This document shows, one piece after another, positions 36,342-45,652 of a DNA stretch of 64,000 nucleotides (within the stretch, counting starts at the first letter, position 1; the number at the start of each line of letters is the position of its first letter). The notes beneath the pieces are model-generated. The model did no database searches. It was not told where the DNA came from and saw only the letters and a list, made by a program, of their open reading frames with translations. The position numbers and the translations under genes are program-made. Location of the stretch: NCBI GenBank assembly GCA_963773735.1, contig CAVZCK010000021.1, positions 620,001 through 684,000 of the forward strand. The letters are read 5' to 3'. Origin of the DNA: CAVZCK01 sp963773735 (GTDB lineage: Bacteria; Pseudomonadota; Alphaproteobacteria; Rhizobiales; Rhodomicrobiaceae).

Positions 36342-36953
36342 ATGTCCTTTGCAACCGCTGAATCGAGTGGCCCGATCGCCGCCGCATTGGCGTTCGGCTA
36401 TGCGCTGGGGTCGATCCCGTTCGGGTTGCTGATCACCCGGCTCGCCGGCCTCGGAGACATCAGGGCGATCGGCTCCGGCAATATCGGCGCCACCAATGTC
36501 CTCAGAACCGGCAAATGGGGTCTCGCGGCGCTGACGCTGCTCAGCGATATCGGCAAGGGCGCGGCTGCGGTGCTGATTGCCGGCCAATGGGGTACGGAAC
36601 CTGCGCTTGCGGCTGGCCTCGGGGCTTTTCTTGGCCACCTCTTCCCGGTCTGGCTCCGCTTCAAAGGCGGAAAAGGCGTCGCCACCTATCTTGGCGTACT
36701 GGCAGGCCTCGCCCCCTTCGCGGCCTTCGTTTTCGGTGCAATCTGGCTCTCGGTGGCCTGGCTCAGCCGCTACTCGTCGCTCGCCGCGCTCACCGCCTCG
36801 GCGGCGACGCCGATCGCCCTCGCTGTCCGAAGCAACTGGGGCGCGGTAGGTCTTTTCACGGTGCTGACAATCCTCGTCTTCATTCGCCATCATGAGAATA
36901 TTTCGCAACTCATGAAAGGCGAGGAAAGCAAAATTGGCGCTCGAAGAGCTTGA
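36342..36953 (+). CDS. plsY: Glycerol-3-phosphate acyltransferase (acyl-phosphate dependent)
   Basis: PlsY is an inner-membrane enzyme that transfers the acyl group of acyl-phosphate to glycerol-3-phosphate, the first step of phospholipid synthesis. The 203-aa product has about five hydrophobic segments and the three family motifs: GYALGSIPFG, GSGNIGATNVLRTGKWG and FKGGKGVATYLG. I chose the ATG at 36342; one at 36309, right behind the pyrC stop, would add 11 residues. Its 3' end overlaps the TTG start of dprA by about 20 bases. Confidence 0.93.
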   Translation: MSFATAESSGPIAAALAFGYALGSIPFGLLITRLAGLGDIRAIGSGNIGATNVLRTGKWGLAALTLLSDIGKGAAAVLIAGQWGTEPALAAGLGAFLGHLFPVWLRFKGGKGVATYLGVLAGLAPFAAFVFGAIWLSVAWLSRYSSLAALTASAATPIALAVRSNWGAVGLFTVLTILVFIRHHENISQLMKGEESKIGARRA

Positions 36954-38125
36954 GACGTCCCCCGGAACGGCGCGCGGAGCTGGGACGATCCGGCTCAGCG
37001 ATGAGGAGAAGCTGGCCTGGATTCGGCTGATCCGGACCGAAAATATCGGCCCGATCACTTTTCATGAACTGATCGCGCATCTCGGCAGTGCCAGCGCAGC
37101 GCTCGACGCCATTCCCGAGCTGTGCCGGCGGGGAGGGACATGCATCGTTCGCCAACCCTACCCAAAAGAGCTGGCCGAGCGGGAATGGGAGGCGGCTGAA
37201 CATGCCGGCGCGCGGATCCTCGCCTTCCCGGAAACGGACTATCCGCCCTTGCTGAAGCAGATCGCCGCAGCACCACCAATCCTTTACGCAAAAGGTCGGC
37301 CGGAATTCGCAGCCGGGAACACCGTTGCGATCGTCGGTTCGCGGAACGCCTCGGCGGTCGGGCGGCAGTTCGCCTCCGAAATCGCCAGGGATCTGGGGCG
37401 CGGCGGGGCGGTGGTTGTTTCCGGCCTTGCGCGTGGCATTGACACGGCAGCGCATGAAGGCGCGCTCGCCAGCGGCACAATCGCCGTCGTCGCCGGCGGT
37501 ATCGACGTCGTCTATCCGCCGGAAAATGCCGGTTTGCAGAATGCGATCGCCGAGCGCGGCCTCATCCTGACCGAGTGCCCGCCGGGCTTTGCGCCCCGCG
37601 GCCAGGATTTTCCGAGACGCAACCGCATCATCTCCGGCGTATCCTCCGGCGTGATCGTCGTCGAGGCCGCGCAGAAGTCCGGCTCGCTCATCACCGCGCG
37701 CCTTGCGCTTGAACAGAATCGAGAGGTCTTCGCCGTCCCCGGTCATCCGCTCGATCCGCGCGCTTCGGGGACGAACGGCCTGATCAGGAGCGGAGCCCAT
37801 CTGGTGACGAGCGCCGACGATGTGCTCTCGGAGCTGTTCGCGCCCTACAGACGCGCGCCTCTTTGGCGCGAGCCGGGCAACGCTGCGGCATGGATTTATT
37901 CAGAGCCGGAACCTGTCGGCGCAGAACCGGCCGGGCGAGACCGGGAGACGGTTCTGGGGCTGCTCAGCCTTGCTCCGGTTCACCCCGACATCGCTTCTGC
38001 GCCAGTCGAGCCTCAGTCCACGGCGCCTTGCCATTGCGCTGCTTGAGCTCGATCTGGCCGGCCGCATCGACCGGCATGACGACGAGCGCATTTCGCTGAA
38101 GCTTGCCCAGATTCAAGCAGACTGA
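36934..38125 (+). CDS. dprA: DNA-processing protein DprA, one frame break near the 3' end
   Basis: DprA loads RecA on incoming single-stranded DNA during transformation. It starts at a TTG at 36934 behind GAGGAAAG. The Rossmann core is intact: VAIVGSRNASAVGRQFASE, VVSGLARGIDTAAHEGAL, GGIDVVYPPENAGL and FPRRNRIISGVSSGVIVVEA. Near 37993 one extra base shifts the frame. The C-terminal winged-helix part (LRQSSLSPRRLAIALLELDL, then AGRIDRHDDERISL) is then read in the next frame to the stop at 38123-38125. It belongs to the conserved plsY-dprA-topA-rnr block. Confidence 0.9.
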
Positions 38126-38181
38126 TCGCAATGCTGCGCTGCGTTCGCTGGTGCTGAGTCGCAGGTCGCGACCGGGAGCCG

Positions 38182-38433
38182 TTATTTATCTTCAGGCTCG
38201 GCGGCTTGAATTTTTGCCTCTTCAAACGCAACTTGAATGAGGTAAGCGAGGAATGTGAGGCCGGCGCCGGTTGCAAGATCGCGGAGTTCGGTAAGGATAT
38301 CGGCGGAATATTCGGCGACGGCTTTTGCACCGACCGGAGCATCGGAAGCATCACCGTTTGGGGCTTGCTTAGGTTCGCTCATGTGGAGACGAAATTTTTT
38401 TTCGGGAGGGTTGATTGCCTGGCCACTGATCAT
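38182..38433 (-). CDS. Small hypothetical protein with one hydrophobic helix
   Basis: The 83-aa frame starts at the ATG at 38433, which follows a good AAGGAAAG ribosome site. The C-terminal half (AKAVAEYSADILTELRDLAT, GAGLTFLAYLIQVAFEEAKI) looks like a real amphipathic/hydrophobic helix pair. The N-terminal 25 residues look disordered. A later start at 38382 (MSEPKQ) is possible. I recognise no named family; small proteins of this kind occur near topA in Rhizobiales, but that is recollection, not proof. Confidence 0.55.
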   Translation of the reverse strand: MISGQAINPPEKKFRLHMSEPKQAPNGDASDAPVGAKAVAEYSADILTELRDLATGAGLTFLAYLIQVAFEEAKIQAAEPEDK

Positions 38434-38461
38434 AGACTTTCCTTTTTTATAGTTCGGAGGC

Positions 38462-38641
38462 ATGTCGGAGAATTGGTTTAACCGATTCATATTCTTGAAG
38501 TTTATGGGGGTCAGCCAATACCCGGTTTGGTTGTATATCGCAAGCCGTTTCAACCCTTATCATTCTCCATTTGACAGCTCCGGGCTCTTTTGCCCTTACT
38601 GTAGCGCAGCGCACCGTCAGGTTCCGTCGGACTCCCATTAA
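38462..38641 (+). CDS. Possible 59-aa small protein with CPYC motif (low confidence)
   Basis: The frame from the ATG at 38462 encodes MSENWFNRFIFLKFMGVSQY and then an aromatic-rich segment with LFCPYCSAAHRQ. GGAGG lies upstream, but only one base from the ATG, which is too close for good initiation. CPYC also occurs in glutaredoxins, but no thioredoxin fold is possible at this size. It may be chance; it shares the topA upstream region with the divergent small gene. Confidence 0.2.
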   Translation: MSENWFNRFIFLKFMGVSQYPVWLYIASRFNPYHSPFDSSGLFCPYCSAAHRQVPSDSH

Positions 38642-38722
38642 AATATGCGGCCACATGAGTGATCTGCTCAGCACGTCCTAAATTAAACCCTATCGTGCCA
38701 AATCTAAACCTTGGAATAACAT

Positions 38723-41314
38723 ATGAATATCGTCATCGTTAAATCGGCGGCGAAAGCAAAAACCATTAACAAATATTTGGGGAACGACTATAAAGTCATT
38801 CCCTCATTCGGCCATGTCCGTGATCTGCCGGCGAAAGACGGATCTGTTCAGCCCGATGATGATTTCGCAATGGCGTGGGCCGTGGATCCCGGCTCTGCAA
38901 AAGTTGTGAATGAAATTGCGCGTGCCGTGAAAGGCGCCGACAGGCTGATTCTGGCGACCGACCCCGACCGCGAGGGCGAGGCGATCTCCTGGCATCTCTT
39001 GCAGATCCTCCAGGACAAGCGGGCGCTGAACGGCGTCAAGGTCGAGCGCGTGGCCTTCAACGCGGTCACCAAGGACGCGGTGATGGACGCGATGTCCCAT
39101 CCTCGCCAGCTCGACGTGCCGCTTGTGGATGCCTATCTCGCGCGCCGGGCTCTCGACTATCTGGTCGGTTTCACGCTGTCCCCGGTTTTGTGGCGGAAAC
39201 TGCCCAGCGCGAAGTCGGCGGGCCGCGTCCAGTCCGTGGCGCTCAGGCTCGTCTGCGCGCGCGAAACCGAGATTCAGATTTTTGTTACCCGCGAATATTG
39301 GACGATCGCAGCTCAGCTCGGCACGCAGAAGGGCGAGGACTTCGAAGCGCGTCTCGTCAGCGCGCTCGGCAAAAAACTTGAGAAATTCGACATCCCGAAC
39401 AAGGCCGAGGCGCTCAAGCTGAAGGCCGCGCTTGAAGCTTGCGACTTCAAGGTGCTCGCCGTCGATGTGAGCGGCTACAAACGGCATCCGGCGGCGCCCT
39501 TCACCACCTCGACGCTTCAACAGGAAGCCTCCCGCAAGCTCGGCTTTTCGGCGCGCCAGACCATGCAGGTCGCCCAGCGGCTCTATGAAGGCGTCGATAT
39601 CGGCGGAGAAACGGCGGGCCTCATCACCTATATGCGTACCGACGGCGTGCAGATCGTGCCCGAAGCCATCTCGCAATGCCGCGGCGTCATCGCGCGACAG
39701 TTCGGCGCGAAATATGTCCCGTCTCATGCAAGAGATTATAAGACCAAGGCCAAGAACGCCCAGGAGGCTCATGAGGCGATCCGCCCGACCGATTTCGGCC
39801 GCCTGCCGGAGAGCCTGCAGCGCACGCTGAAGCCGGACGAGGCAGCGCTCTACAAGCTGGTCTGGCAGCGCGCCGTTGCCAGCCAGATGGCCAGCGCCGA
39901 ATTGGAGCGGACGACGGTCGACATCGAGGCGGCCAGGGCCGGCGAAGTCTATGGGCTCCGCGTCACCGGCTCGGTCGTCCTCTTCGACGGCTTCCTCAAG
40001 CTCTATGAAGAAGGCGTCGACGACAAGGAGGGCGACGACGATGCCCGCCTGCCGAAACTCGCCCAGGGCGACCGGCTCGCCCGCAAGGCGATCAAGGCCG
40101 AGCAGCATTTCACCGAGCCGCCGCCGCGCTACACCGAAGCCACGCTGATCAAGAAGATGGAGGAACTTGGCATCGGCCGGCCGTCCACCTATGCGACGAC
40201 GCTCAACGTGCTGCGTGAGCGCGAATATGTGCGGCTCGATAAGAAGCGTCTCATCCCGGAGGATAAGGGGCGGCTGGTCACGGCCTTTCTCGAAAGCTTC
40301 TTCCAACGCTATGTCGAATATGATTTCACCGCCGATCTTGAGGAGAAGCTCGATCTCATTTCGGACGGCAAGCTGGCCTGGAAGGATGTTCTGCGCGATT
40401 TCTGGCGCGATTTCATCGAGGCAGTCAACAACACCAAGGAGCTGCGCGTCTCGGAGGTGCTCGAAGCGCTGAATGAGATGCTCGGCCCCTATATTTTCGC
40501 CGCGACCGCGGACGGCTCCGATCCGCGAAAATGCCCGGCCTGCGCGAGTGGACAGCTCGGTCTCAAGATCGGAAAATTCGGCGCCTTCATCGGTTGCTCG
40601 AACTATCCCGAGTGCCGCTATACGCGGCAATTCTCAGACAGCGCGGCCGAGAACGGCGAAGCGCAGGCGGTCTCCAATGACCGCGAACTCGGCATCGATC
40701 CGGATTCAGGCCAGCCGGTCTATCTGAAGACCGGCCGGTTCGGACCGTATGTGCAGCTCGGCGAGGCCGAAGAGAAAGGCGAAAAGCCGAAGCGCGCCTC
40801 GATCCCGAAGGGGCTCAATGCCGAGGTCGATCTCGACCTGGCGTTGAAGCTTCTGGCCCTGCCGCGCGAGGTCGGCAAGCATCCCGAGACCGGAAAACCG
40901 ATCGTTGCCGGCTTCGGGCGCTACGGCCCCTTCATCGAGCACGACAAGAATTACGCCAATCTCGACGGCCCCGACGAGGTGTTCACGGTCGGCCTGAATC
41001 GCGCGGTGAGCCTGCTCGCCGAGCCGAAGAAGGGCCGCGGCCGGGCGACGCCGACCGCCATCAAAAGCCTTGGCGAGCATCCCGCACTCGGCGGCAAGGT
41101 CGAGGTCTTCTCGGGACGCTACGGCCCCTATGTCAAACATGCCAAGGTGAATGCCACCATTCCCAAGGGCACCGACCCCCAGGCGATCACCTTGGACGAA
41201 GCGGTGAAACTTTTGGCGGCCCGCAGCGCCAACGGCAAAGCGCCAAAGCCGAAGGGGAAAGCGGCGAAGGCCAAATCCAAGGCCCGCAGCACCAGCTCAG
41301 AGGCTTCGGCTTGA
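38723..41314 (+). CDS. topA: DNA topoisomerase I
   Basis: TopA relaxes negative supercoils by single-strand passage. The 863-aa protein has the Toprim acidic triad in LILATDPDREGEAISWH, the catalytic tyrosine in GLITYMRTDGVQIVPEA, KSAGRVQSVALRLVCARE, and a C4 zinc ribbon (CPACASGQL...IGCSNYPEC, near residues 599-630). Further glycine-rich C-terminal repeats (KTGRFGPYVQLGE, GRYGPFIEHD, GRYGPYVKHA) and a lysine/alanine tail follow. The first Toprim strand reads MNIVIVKSAAKAKTINKYLG, where the usual glutamate (VESPAKAKT) is replaced by lysine (VKSAAKAKT). That is a curious deviation. The stop overlaps the rnr start (TGATG). Confidence 0.96.
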   Translation: MNIVIVKSAAKAKTINKYLGNDYKVIPSFGHVRDLPAKDGSVQPDDDFAMAWAVDPGSAKVVNEIARAVKGADRLILATDPDREGEAISWHLLQILQDKRALNGVKVERVAFNAVTKDAVMDAMSHPRQLDVPLVDAYLARRALDYLVGFTLSPVLWRKLPSAKSAGRVQSVALRLVCARETEIQIFVTREYWTIAAQLGTQKGEDFEARLVSALGKKLEKFDIPNKAEALKLKAALEACDFKVLAVDVSGYKRHPAAPFTTSTLQQEASRKLGFSARQTMQVAQRLYEGVDIGGETAGLITYMRTDGVQIVPEAISQCRGVIARQFGAKYVPSHARDYKTKAKNAQEAHEAIRPTDFGRLPESLQRTLKPDEAALYKLVWQRAVASQMASAELERTTVDIEAARAGEVYGLRVTGSVVLFDGFLKLYEEGVDDKEGDDDARLPKLAQGDRLARKAIKAEQHFTEPPPRYTEATLIKKMEELGIGRPSTYATTLNVLREREYVRLDKKRLIPEDKGRLVTAFLESFFQRYVEYDFTADLEEKLDLISDGKLAWKDVLRDFWRDFIEAVNNTKELRVSEVLEALNEMLGPYIFAATADGSDPRKCPACASGQLGLKIGKFGAFIGCSNYPECRYTRQFSDSAAENGEAQAVSNDRELGIDPDSGQPVYLKTGRFGPYVQLGEAEEKGEKPKRASIPKGLNAEVDLDLALKLLALPREVGKHPETGKPIVAGFGRYGPFIEHDKNYANLDGPDEVFTVGLNRAVSLLAEPKKGRGRATPTAIKSLGEHPALGGKVEVFSGRYGPYVKHAKVNATIPKGTDPQAITLDEAVKLLAARSANGKAPKPKGKAAKAKSKARSTSSEASA

Positions 41315-43586
41315 TGGACGTTGAAAAGCCGGGCTCAAGGCCGGCATCGAAGAAGAAAAGCGATGGCAACGCCGGCGAGGCCCTTCCCGGCAAGGACGCC
41401 CTTCTCAAATTCATTCGGTCATCGCCTGCAAAGGTCGGCAAGCGCGAGATCGCCCGCGCCTTCAATCTGAAGGGCGCCGACCGCATCCGGCTCAAGGAAA
41501 TGCTCCGCGAGCTCACCGAGGACGGCCAGGTCACCAAGCGGCGCAAGCGGCTTCGCGGGCGGGCCGAGCTGCGCTCGGTCGCGGTCCTGGAGATCGCCGG
41601 GCAGGACGAGGACGGCGAGCTTTACGCCGTTCCGATCGACTGGAACGAAGAGGCGGAGGGCGCGGCGCCGCGCGTGCTGATGCGGCTGAAACCCGGCCGG
41701 ATGCCGGGCATCGGCGATCATGTGCTCTCGCGCATCGAGCCGGCGGTGAAGCCCGAGGGCTATGACTATACCGCAACGCCGATCAAGATCCTGCCGCGCG
41801 AGCGCGCGCGCCAGCTCGGCATTTTCCGCAAGCTGAAGGATGGCGGCATCATCGAGCCGATCGAGAAGAAACAGCTCAGGGAATGGCGGCTCTCGCCCGA
41901 CGAGGCGGCAGATGCCGAGGACGGCGAGTTGGTCCGCTTCGAGGTGACGAAGACCGGCCGGGCGCTCGCGCCGCGCGCCCGCATTCTCGAACGCGTCGGC
42001 AATCCGGCGAGCGAGCGCGCGATCAGCATGATCGCGATCGAGAATTACAGCCTGCCGAACGTCTTTCCTCAGGCCGTCGATCGACGAGATCGCTAAGGCT
42101 CAAGCCTCCGACTCTGCGCGGCCGCGAGGACCTTCGCAAAATCCCGCTCGTCACCATCGACCCGGAGGACGCCCGCGACCATGATGACGCTGTCTGGGCG
42201 GCGCCGGATGACAGCGAGCAGAACAAGGGCGGCTTCATCGTCATCGTGGCGATCGCCGACGTCGCCTCCTATGTCCGGCCCGGAACGGCCCTCGACCGGG
42301 AGGCGCTGAAGCGCGGAAACTCGGTTTATTTCCCCGACCGGGTCGTGCCGATGCTGCCCGAGATTCTGTCCAACGATCTCTGCTCGCTGAAGGAGACTGT
42401 CGACCGGCCGTGCCTCGCCGTGCGGATGGTCTTCGACCGCCAGGGGCACAAGCGCGAGCACCGTTTTATCCGTGGCATGATGCGCTCGGCCGCCAAGCTT
42501 GCCTATCCTGAGGCACAGGCCGCCATCGACGGGCATCCGAGCAGGCGCGCGAAGCCGCTTCTCGATCCGGTTCTGAAGCCGCTCTGGGCGGCCTATAAGG
42601 TCCTGCACGGGGCGCGCGAAAGACGCGGGCCGCTGGAGCTTGACCTGCCCGAGCGCAAGATCATTCTCGACGAACAGGGCCGCGTCGCGCGCGTCGTCAC
42701 CCCTGAGCGGCTCGATGCGCACCGTCTGATCGAGGAATTCATGATCCAGGCGAATGTCGCGGCGGCCGAGACGCTGGAGTCGGCGAAATCGCCCCTGCTC
42801 TACCGCATCCACGACGCGCCCGCCGAGGAGAAGATCAAGGCGCTTTCGGATTTCCTCTCAAGCCTAGGCATCAGCCTGCCGAAGGCCGGCCTGATCCAGC
42901 CAAGCCAGTTCAACAGGATTCTCGGCCATGCCAAGGACAGCGAAATCTCGGAACTGATCAACGAAGTGATCCTGCGCTCGCAGGCGCAAGCCGAGTACAG
43001 CGCCCGCAATCTCGGCCATTTCGGTCTCAATCTGCGGCGCTACACGCATTTCACCTCGCCGATCCGGCGCTATGCCGATCTCATCGTCCACCGCGCCTTG
43101 ATCCGCGCTTTGAAGCTTGGTCCGGGCGGACTTGCCGATGGCGAAATCGCCGAGCTTGACGCCATCGCGGAGCAGATCTCGCAGACCGAGCGCCGCGCCA
43201 TGGCCGCCGAGCGGGAAACCGTCGACCGGCTGATCGCCATTCATCTTGCGGGACGCGTCGGCGCCACCTTTCCTGGGCGTATCGCCGGCGTCACCCGGTC
43301 GGGCCTATTCGTCAAGCTGGATGAAAACGGCGCCGACGGCTTCATTCCTGCCTCGACCATCGGGCGCGACTATTACGTCTATTCGGAAGCCGACCATGCG
43401 CTGATCGGCGAGCGCAGCGGCGAGGCGTTCCGGCTTGGCGACAAGGTCGAGGTGCGTCTCGTCGAAGCCCATCCGGCCGCCGGGGCCCTGCGCTTTCAAT
43501 TGGTGAGCGACGGGCGCTTCGATCTAAAACTGTCGCGGCGCAAGCGCGCGCCGGTCCGCGGCAAAGCGCCGCGCCGCAGACGGTGA
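41314..43586 (+). CDS. rnr: Ribonuclease R, two adjacent frame breaks
   Basis: RNase R is a processive 3'-5' exonuclease for structured RNA. The N-terminal RNA-binding part (residues 1-250: KVGKREIARAFNLKGADRIR) runs to SLPNVFPQAV. One extra G at 42079 and one extra C near 42103 then shift the frame; removing both restores IDEIAKAKPPTLRGREDLRK. The RNB domain is intact: LVTIDPEDARDHDDAVWAA (catalytic aspartates), VAIADVASYVRPGTALDREA and HFTSPIRRYADLIVHRAL. A C-terminal S1 domain (FPGRIAGVTRSGLFVKLDEN) and a basic tail follow. The start overlaps the topA stop. Confidence 0.93.
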
Positions 43587-43659
43587 GGCCGGAGCAGCGG
43601 ACGCCTTATCTAAAGAAGCGTTGCACGCCCGCACACCACAGAAAGCGACCATCCTCATT

Positions 43660-44100
43660 ATGCCGGACATCAAAGCTCCGCTCTACACCGTGAAGCGCAA
43701 ACGCAGCGTTTGGACAGCCATGCTGCGGGGGATGCGCGGCCGCTGCCCATGCTGCGGCGAGGGGCGGCTGTTTGCCCGCTATCTCAAGGTCGCCGATCAT
43801 TGCCCCGCCTGCGGCGAAGCGCTCTTCCATCACCGCGCCGATGACGCGCCGCCCTATTTCACCATTCTGATTGCCGGGCATCTGATCGTGCCCCTGCTGC
43901 TCGCCCTCGAAATCGCCGTCAGGCCACCCCTTTGGGTTCATGCCGCGATCTGGCTACCCGCCGCGACTGCGCTTTGCCTTGTCCTGCTTCCGGTGGTCAA
44001 GGGCGCCATCGTCGGACTGCAATGGGCTCTTTACATGCACGGCTTTGATCCCGATGCTAGAGACGAGAGCGGTTTCGCTGAGGTCGAACACATTGGATAA
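43660..44100 (+). CDS. DUF983 membrane protein with zinc-ribbon-like cysteines
   Basis: The 146-aa protein has a CPCCGEGRLF...CPACGEALFHHRADDAPPY segment (two Cys pairs, likely zinc binding). Two transmembrane helices follow (FTILIAGHLIVPLLLALEIA; AAIWLPAATALCLVLLPVVK). This is the DUF983 layout. Function is unknown; it is a standard neighbour of rnr and the NUDIX gene in this lineage. I chose the ATG at 43660 (MPDIKAPLY) because upstream residues have no family similarity. Confidence 0.88.
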   Translation: MPDIKAPLYTVKRKRSVWTAMLRGMRGRCPCCGEGRLFARYLKVADHCPACGEALFHHRADDAPPYFTILIAGHLIVPLLLALEIAVRPPLWVHAAIWLPAATALCLVLLPVVKGAIVGLQWALYMHGFDPDARDESGFAEVEHIG

Positions 44101-44854
44101 GGCCGCTGCCAAGCCAGCCGAGCCGGCGCCGGACAGCAAGAGCGTCCACGCCGCGCGCGCCCGTTGGCGCGACTTGACCAAGGAAATTCAGGCGAGCCGC
44201 TATCCGAATTCGCGGCCGCGCGATGCGGCAACGCTCCTGGTTCTCGACAGCTCCGCCGGCGAGCCCAGATTGCTGATGGGCCAACGCCATCACAAGCTGA
44301 AGTTCATGCCCGGCAAGTTCGTCTTCCCCGGCGGCCGGGTGGAGCCGCAGGACTATCTGGCGACGGCGGGCTGCAGCTTGCCCGCGCCGATCGTGGCCAG
44401 GCTCCTGCGCGGCATTGACCGCCCTGCCCATCCGCAGCGTGCCTATGCGCTCGCCCATGCCGCTCTGCGCGAAACGCAGGAGGAGACCGGGATCGTAATT
44501 GGAACCGGCGCCAAAGCCCCGGAGAGCGATGCCGAGCTTGTGCCCGACTTCACCGGCCTTTCGTTTCTGGCAAGGGCGATCACGCCGCCGCGCCGCCTGC
44601 GCCGGTTCGACACACGGTTTTTCATCGTGGCAGCCGACAGCATCACAGAGCGGAAGCCGATCACCGACGGCGAGTTCGTGGCGGTGGAATGGTTCTCGCT
44701 TTCGGAGGCCCGCAAGCAGGATCTCCCGGGCATTACGCGCATCATTCTCGACGATCTCGAAGCACGGATCGATGCGGGCACAGTTTGTGATCCGGAGGTC
44801 TCAGTTCCGTTTTATTTCATGCGCGGGGCCTGTTTTCACCGCAAACTGCTGTAA
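44054..44854 (+). CDS. NUDIX hydrolase
   Basis: The 266-aa protein hydrolyses a nucleoside-diphosphate-linked substrate, probably a CoA or nucleotide derivative. The Nudix box is split by an insertion: FVFPGGRVEPQDY, then about 35 residues, then ALRETQEETGIVIG (REXXEE core). This long-insert form is common in alphaproteobacteria. The start overlaps DUF983. An alternative TTG start at 44093 has GAGG nine bases upstream and may be the true one. No frame problems are seen. Confidence 0.88.
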   Translation: MLETRAVSLRSNTLDKAAAKPAEPAPDSKSVHAARARWRDLTKEIQASRYPNSRPRDAATLLVLDSSAGEPRLLMGQRHHKLKFMPGKFVFPGGRVEPQDYLATAGCSLPAPIVARLLRGIDRPAHPQRAYALAHAALRETQEETGIVIGTGAKAPESDAELVPDFTGLSFLARAITPPRRLRRFDTRFFIVAADSITERKPITDGEFVAVEWFSLSEARKQDLPGITRIILDDLEARIDAGTVCDPEVSVPFYFMRGACFHRKLL

Positions 44855-44937
44855 GCGTCTGCCCTCTTGACACCACGGCATAGCGCAGTAAGTTTCGGGC
44901 CAACTGAACGCATGCTTGCTTTAGGATTGCAGCCGCC

Positions 44938-45105
44938 ATGGCCAAGCCGATCACCCAAAAAATCAAGCTCGTCAGCACGGCTGACACGGGCTTTTATTAT
45001 GTGACGAAAAAAAACCCTCGGAACATGACCGAGAAGCTCACCCTCAAGAAATACGATCCGGTCGTGCGCAAGCATGTCGCGTTCAAGGAAGCCAAGATCA
45101 AATAG
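44938..45105 (+). CDS. rpmG: Ribosomal protein L33 (bL33)
   Basis: A 55-aa basic protein: MAKPITQKIKLVSTADTGFY, then the core TKKNPRNMTEKLTLKKYDPV and the end HVAFKEAKIK. This is the cysteine-free bL33 form. The start is the ATG at 44938. In related genomes it is followed by pleD and divK; here a gap of about 550 bases follows. Confidence 0.96.
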   Translation: MAKPITQKIKLVSTADTGFYYVTKKNPRNMTEKLTLKKYDPVVRKHVAFKEAKIK

Positions 45106-45155
45106 GCGTCCGGGCAGCGCTCTCACAAATCCGAGTTCTGGCAAAGTGCAAATAT

Positions 45156-45213
45156 GACCAGCCCCGCGCCTATCGGCAGCGGGGTAGATCCGATAATGGC
45201 AACGGGGCTGGTC
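45156..45213. repeat. Nested inverted repeat (structured element)
   Basis: An 11-bp perfect outer inverted repeat (GACCAGCCCCG at 45156-45166 with CGGGGCTGGTC at 45203-45213) encloses an inner 6-bp one (TATCGG at 45171-45176 with CCGATA at 45190-45195) and a 13-base loop. No T run follows. It could be a structured RNA, a REP-type palindrome or a protein-binding site. Confidence 0.5.
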
Positions 45214-45588
45214 CGCAAGTCATGACCAAAGAGGGCATTGGCCAATGACCTGTTGGCCGAGTTCCGATGGCAGTAACGAGGAGGCCACTCAAACCATCTT
45301 CATCGGCCTTCTCCCTACGGACCCAGGAGATGCGGCGGACCTGAGCGAACCGCAGGGAAACAGAGCTATTCAATCAGTAAGGGAAAAAGAGGCCGAATTG
45401 CAAGTTAACTCGCCGGTCGGAGATGGCCCTCTTTCCCCCGGTCTGGTCTCCATATCGCCTCACACGCGCAGCGCGCGTTTCCGCGACATATGAATTTCAA
45501 CCGGTTACGGATGATATTAAGGGCCCCCGCGAGAAAAAACACAAATAAGAATTGCCGATAAGGTAAATTGCTCAAAGATTAAATTCAG

Positions 45589-45609
45589 GGCGGAACGCGT
45601 CATTCCGCC
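45589..45609 (-). terminator. Hairpin downstream of divK, possible terminator
   Basis: A perfect 7-bp stem (GGCGGAA/TTCCGCC) with a 7-base loop lies 44 bases past the divK stop. On the minus strand the following bases are CTGAATTTAATC, so the T run is weak. It could slow or end divK transcription. Confidence 0.35.
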
Positions 45610-45652
45610 GCAGTCTAACTGGCATGGTTATCCCCAGGAAAAATTCGCAATA

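Larger units (their letters stand above)
45106..45652. other. Gene-free gap where pleD would be expected; contains hairpins
   Basis: These 547 bases between rpmG and divK hold no recognisable gene on either strand. I see a nested double hairpin at 45156-45213, a 12-bp palindrome CATTGGCCAATG at 45236-45247 and a hairpin downstream of divK at 45589-45609. The right half is AT-rich. Reading frames here show no receiver or GGDEF motifs that would mark a pleD remnant. Confidence 0.5.

Noticed and set aside
35198..36343. 381-codon open frame antisense to pyrC
   Set aside because: Shadow of the conserved pyrC frame, no motifs.
38804..40630. 608-codon open frame antisense to topA
   Set aside because: Long antisense frames are expected opposite high-G+C genes; topA on the other strand is fully conserved.
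45245..45493. 83-codon frame in the divK-rpmG gap
   Set aside because: No homology features, no ribosome site, and unusual composition; treated as non-coding.
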